This document shows, piece by piece, positions 4,817 to 6,949 of a stretch of DNA of 6,949 bases (position 1 is the first letter of the stretch; the number at the start of each line of letters is the position of its first letter). The position numbers and the translations under genes were made by a program. The notes under the pieces are model-generated. The model was not told the DNA's origin, did not search any database, and saw nothing but the letters and a program-made list of their open reading frames with translations. The stretch is from Desulfobacteraceae bacterium (GTDB lineage Bacteria > Desulfobacterota > Desulfobacteria > Desulfobacterales > UBA11574): NCBI GenBank assembly GCA_013203195.1, contig JABMQM010000315.1:1-6949 (forward strand), written 5' to 3'.

Positions 4817-6020
4817 TCAGTATGGAGGCGCTTTTCTTCCCGAGGTACTGATTGCAACTGTCGAAGAGCTGGTCGCAACGTTTGAAAAGGCCAAGCAGGA
4901 CCCGTCTTTTTGGAAAGAATATGCGGATATTATGTCTGAGTATTCCTGCCGGCCGACGCCGGTTACCTTTGCGGAAAACCTTAGCAATTATTTCGGAGGC
5001 GGGCGTATTTTTGTCAAGCGGGAAGACCTGAACCATACCGGGGCCCATAAGGCCAACAATGTCATGGGGCAAGGGCTGTTGGTCAAGCGGATGGGTAAAA
5101 CCCGCGTTATTGCCGAGACCGGAGCGGGTCAGCATGGGATGGCGACCGCCACCATGGCGGCCAAATTCGGATTCAAATGTACCATTTATATGGGGGAGGT
5201 CGATGTCCAGCGGCAGCGTCCCAATGTCTTTTGGATGGAACGGCTGGGCGCCGAGGTTGTACCGGTAAAGGAAGGAACTCGAATTTTAAAGGATGCAATT
5301 AATGAGGCCCTGCGCGACTGGGTAACCAATATGGATAATACCCATTATGTACTGGGAACGGCCTGCGGCCCACACCCCTTTCCGGAAATGGTCTCTTATT
5401 TTCAATCCATTATCGGCCAAGAGGCGCGCCGTCAAATGTTGGAAAGAGAAAAGAAGCTGCCGGACCGCATTTATGCCTGTGTGGGAGGGGGCTCCAATGC
5501 CCTGGGGATATTCAAGGCCTTTTTGGATGATCCGGTAGAGCTTGTGGGTGTCGAAGCGGCCGGCAGGGGGCTTGAAAGCGGAGAGCATGCTGTCCGCCTG
5601 GCCTCCCCGGATGCTAGTGTGGGCGTGGCCCAGGGGTATAAAACATATTTTTTGCAAGACGACGACGGGCAGATGAAAGAAACCCACAGTGTTGCCGCGG
5701 GATTGGATTATGTGGGGGTCTCACCGATTTTGGCACAATTCAAAGACAGCGGCCGTGTTCGCTTCGAGGCGGCAACCGATCAGGAGGTTGTCGATGCCTT
5801 GTCGCTTACGATTCAGAAAGAAGGACTGATCCCGGCGTTAGAGTCAGCGCATGCCTTTGCCCAGGCATTCAAGGAGGCGCCGAAGCTTTCCAAAACCGAA
5901 ATTATTCTGATCAACCAGTCCGGGAGAGGCGACAAAGACATCTTTACGGTTGCCGATGCGTTCAACGATCCTACGTGGCAAGAATTTATCAAGAAAAAAG
6001 CGGAGGAATATAATGCTTGA
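4794..6020 (+). CDS. trpB: Tryptophan synthase beta chain, variant TrpB
   Basis: A 408-residue PLP enzyme of the size of ordinary TrpB1, which joins indole and L-serine to L-tryptophan in an alpha2-beta2 complex. The catalytic lysine is K86 in LNHTGAHKANN. The catalytic glutamate is E108 in ETGAGQHG. The phosphate-binding GGGSNA is at 231-236. R140, K166 and D305 match Salmonella beta R141, K167 and D305. Two segments depart from the consensus. The usual VLHG before the LQDxxGQ motif is VAQG (278-281), so the conserved His is lost. The usual DYPxVGPEHA reads DYVGVSPILA (305-314). This may alter the serine/indole pocket or the closing loop. AGGAGG lies 8 bases before the ATG. It overlaps the regulator upstream and trpA downstream. 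It is not the TrpB2 type. Tryptophan synthesis is the best call; a related beta-replacement reaction is possible. Confidence 0.88.
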   Translation: MQNRGYYDQYGGAFLPEVLIATVEELVATFEKAKQDPSFWKEYADIMSEYSCRPTPVTFAENLSNYFGGGRIFVKREDLNHTGAHKANNVMGQGLLVKRMGKTRVIAETGAGQHGMATATMAAKFGFKCTIYMGEVDVQRQRPNVFWMERLGAEVVPVKEGTRILKDAINEALRDWVTNMDNTHYVLGTACGPHPFPEMVSYFQSIIGQEARRQMLEREKKLPDRIYACVGGGSNALGIFKAFLDDPVELVGVEAAGRGLESGEHAVRLASPDASVGVAQGYKTYFLQDDDGQMKETHSVAAGLDYVGVSPILAQFKDSGRVRFEAATDQEVVDALSLTIQKEGLIPALESAHAFAQAFKEAPKLSKTEIILINQSGRGDKDIFTVADAFNDPTWQEFIKKKAEEYNA

Positions 6021-6774
6021 GAAATATCTGAACAGTCGGCTCCAAGAAAAAGAGATCCTTTTAATGACCCATATCGTTCTGGGGTATCCGTCATTTGAAG
6101 ATTCCTTTAAGATCATCGAGGCCATGGTCGCGGCCGGTGTTGATCTAATGGAACTGCAGATTCCTTTTTCCGAGCCGATTGCAGACGGCCCGGTGATCCT
6201 GCAAGCCAACCAGAAAGCCCTGGCAGATGGAGCAACCGTTCAAAAGTGTTTGGATTTTTCCCGCAAGATTGCCCAAACCTTTGATATTCCGTTTTTGTTT
6301 ATGACTTATTACAACATTCTTTTTAAATACGGGGTTGAGCGGTTTGCAGCCGCTATGGCCGCCGACGGTATTAAGGGTGCCATTGTTCCGGATCTGCCGC
6401 CGGAAGAGGGCGGAGAGTATCTTGCGGCCATGCAAAAACATGATCTTGCTCCGATTTTCATTTTTTCTCCCACGACTCCGGATGAGCGCATGCAGTACCT
6501 TTCATCCTTTGGGCAGGGTTTTATCTACTGCGTGGCCCGCAAAGGGGTTACCGGTGTTGATACGGACTTTTCCCGGCAACTAGGGGAATATCTTGGGCGC
6601 TGCCGCCGGGCTACAAAGCTTCCCTTGGCACTCGGTTTTGGAGTCAAAGAAAAAGCGGATGTCGATTTTTTGAAAGGAAAAGCCGACATCGCCGTTATCG
6701 GATCACAGACCATTAGACTGGTGGACAATGAGGGTGTTGGTGCTGTGGGTGCGTTTATTAATAGTCTAAGATAA
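6013..6774 (+). CDS. trpA: Tryptophan synthase alpha chain
   Basis: A 253-residue TIM-barrel protein that cleaves indole-3-glycerol phosphate to indole and glyceraldehyde 3-phosphate, passing indole to TrpB. I chose the ATG at 6013 because GGAGG lies 6 bases upstream and family similarity begins there. An in-frame ATG at 5950 would add 21 residues buried in trpB. The catalytic pair is kept: E47 (Salmonella E49) in MELQIPF and D58 (D60) in IADGP. Y172 (Y175), R176 and T180 in YCVARKGVTG are kept, as is the phosphate-binding GFG (208-210) and IGS (229-231). The alpha residue D56, which salt-bridges beta K167 in Salmonella, is Glu here (E54 in PFSEP), and G51 is Gln. These are uncommon substitutions at the interface side. 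Its start overlaps the trpB end by 8 bp, so the two are translationally coupled. Slightly short compared with about 265 residues. Confidence 0.9.
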   Translation: MLEKYLNSRLQEKEILLMTHIVLGYPSFEDSFKIIEAMVAAGVDLMELQIPFSEPIADGPVILQANQKALADGATVQKCLDFSRKIAQTFDIPFLFMTYYNILFKYGVERFAAAMAADGIKGAIVPDLPPEEGGEYLAAMQKHDLAPIFIFSPTTPDERMQYLSSFGQGFIYCVARKGVTGVDTDFSRQLGEYLGRCRRATKLPLALGFGVKEKADVDFLKGKADIAVIGSQTIRLVDNEGVGAVGAFINSLR

Positions 6775-6777
6775 GGA

Positions 6778-6911
6778 GTTCAGAGTTCCCCGTTCAGCGT
6801 TCAAGGTTGTAAAGACTTTGGGGAATGTACTCTTATTAACACCTTTTTAAGCTGGAATGCAGGCATTTAAAAACATTAAACCCCGAACTTCTGAACCCTG
6901 AACCTTTGAAC
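6778..6911. repeat. Inverted pair of degenerate GTTC heptad arrays
   Basis: Right after the trpA stop, 6778-6812 reads as head-to-tail 7-mers: GTTCAGA, GTTCCCC, GTTCAGC, GTTCAAG and a decayed GTTGTAA. About 60 bp later, 6875-6911 holds the same unit on the minus strand: GTTCAAAG, GTTCAGG, GTTCAGAA, GTTCGGG and GTTTAAT, spaced 7-8 bases. Together they could fold as a large hairpin around a core at 6813-6874. No ORF is inside. TTCCCC (6786-6791) also pairs with GGGGAA (6820-6825). Short GTTCA-type heptads are something I associate with intergenic DNA of related bacteria, but I cannot verify that. It may be a non-autonomous repeat element, or serve as a transcription barrier after trpA, which has no standard terminator. 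Confidence 0.7.
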
Positions 6912-6927
6912 CCGATTTTAAGGTGTT

Positions 6928-6949
6928 ATGGCGATTCGAATGATAGCAA
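6928..6949 (+). CDS. Start of an unidentified gene, cut by the right edge
   Basis: An ATG at 6928 opens MAIRMIA before the window ends. AAGGTG lies a few bases upstream (6920-6925) and could serve as a ribosome-binding site. Seven residues are too few to name a product. It is oriented like trpBA, but the 153-bp gap and heptad element make operon membership doubtful. Confidence 0.5.

Noticed and set aside
5950..6012. Upstream in-frame ATG for trpA
   Set aside because: It would add 21 residues inside trpB with no ribosome-binding site; the 6013 ATG has GGAGG at 6-base spacing and family-consistent length.
6778..6911. CRISPR array or tRNA-type attachment site
   Set aside because: Units are 7-8 bp without spacers of constant length, and no tRNA or integrase is nearby.

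Overview
This 6.9-kb window looks like chromosomal DNA from an anaerobic, probably sulfate-reducing member of the Desulfobacterota (old Deltaproteobacteria). That placement is inferred from three things: an LL-diaminopimelate aminotransferase (DapL) route to lysine, a LysR regulator of the type I associate with selenium metabolism in such bacteria, and a catalase/PerR peroxide-defence pair. The window is gene-dense, of moderate GC, and has no IS element, phage gene, tRNA or CRISPR array that I can see.

Left part (1-970, minus strand): a PerR-type Fur-family repressor (467-907) lies upstream of the first 31 codons of a katA-type catalase that runs off the left edge. A hairpin closes perR. Just beyond it lies a good sigma70-like promoter for katA, with a Fur/PerR-like box in and next to the -10/-35 spacer. 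The predicted katA leader is about 310 nt. A 577-bp stretch without a supported gene follows (908-1484).

Middle part (1348-3860): dapL (1485-2711, plus) has a candidate promoter and a downstream hairpin. It converges on a LysR-type regulator (2852-3760, minus) whose last codons and stop lie inside a bidirectional-looking terminator.

Right part (3761-6949): a 309-bp divergent intergenic region separates lysR from a three-gene plus-strand operon. The operon is a GntR/HutC-type regulator with a UTRA domain, then trpB, then trpA, all translationally overlapping (23 bp and 8 bp). A 12-bp perfect inverted repeat that overlaps a -35-like hexamer in front of the GntR gene is a plausible autoregulatory operator. 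The operon has no other tryptophan genes. TrpB keeps the catalytic lysine and glutamate but departs from the usual consensus in two conserved segments. This makes it the most interesting gene set here: either a locally regulated indole/serine-to-tryptophan module or a variant tryptophan synthase. After trpA comes an unusual 134-bp element made of two degenerate heptad (GTTCxxx) arrays in opposite orientation. Then the first seven codons of another gene reach the right edge.

Most genes belong to well-known families. What stands out is the regulatory and repeat architecture and the isolated, self-regulated trpBA with a variant TrpB. I do not see a clearly new biological system.
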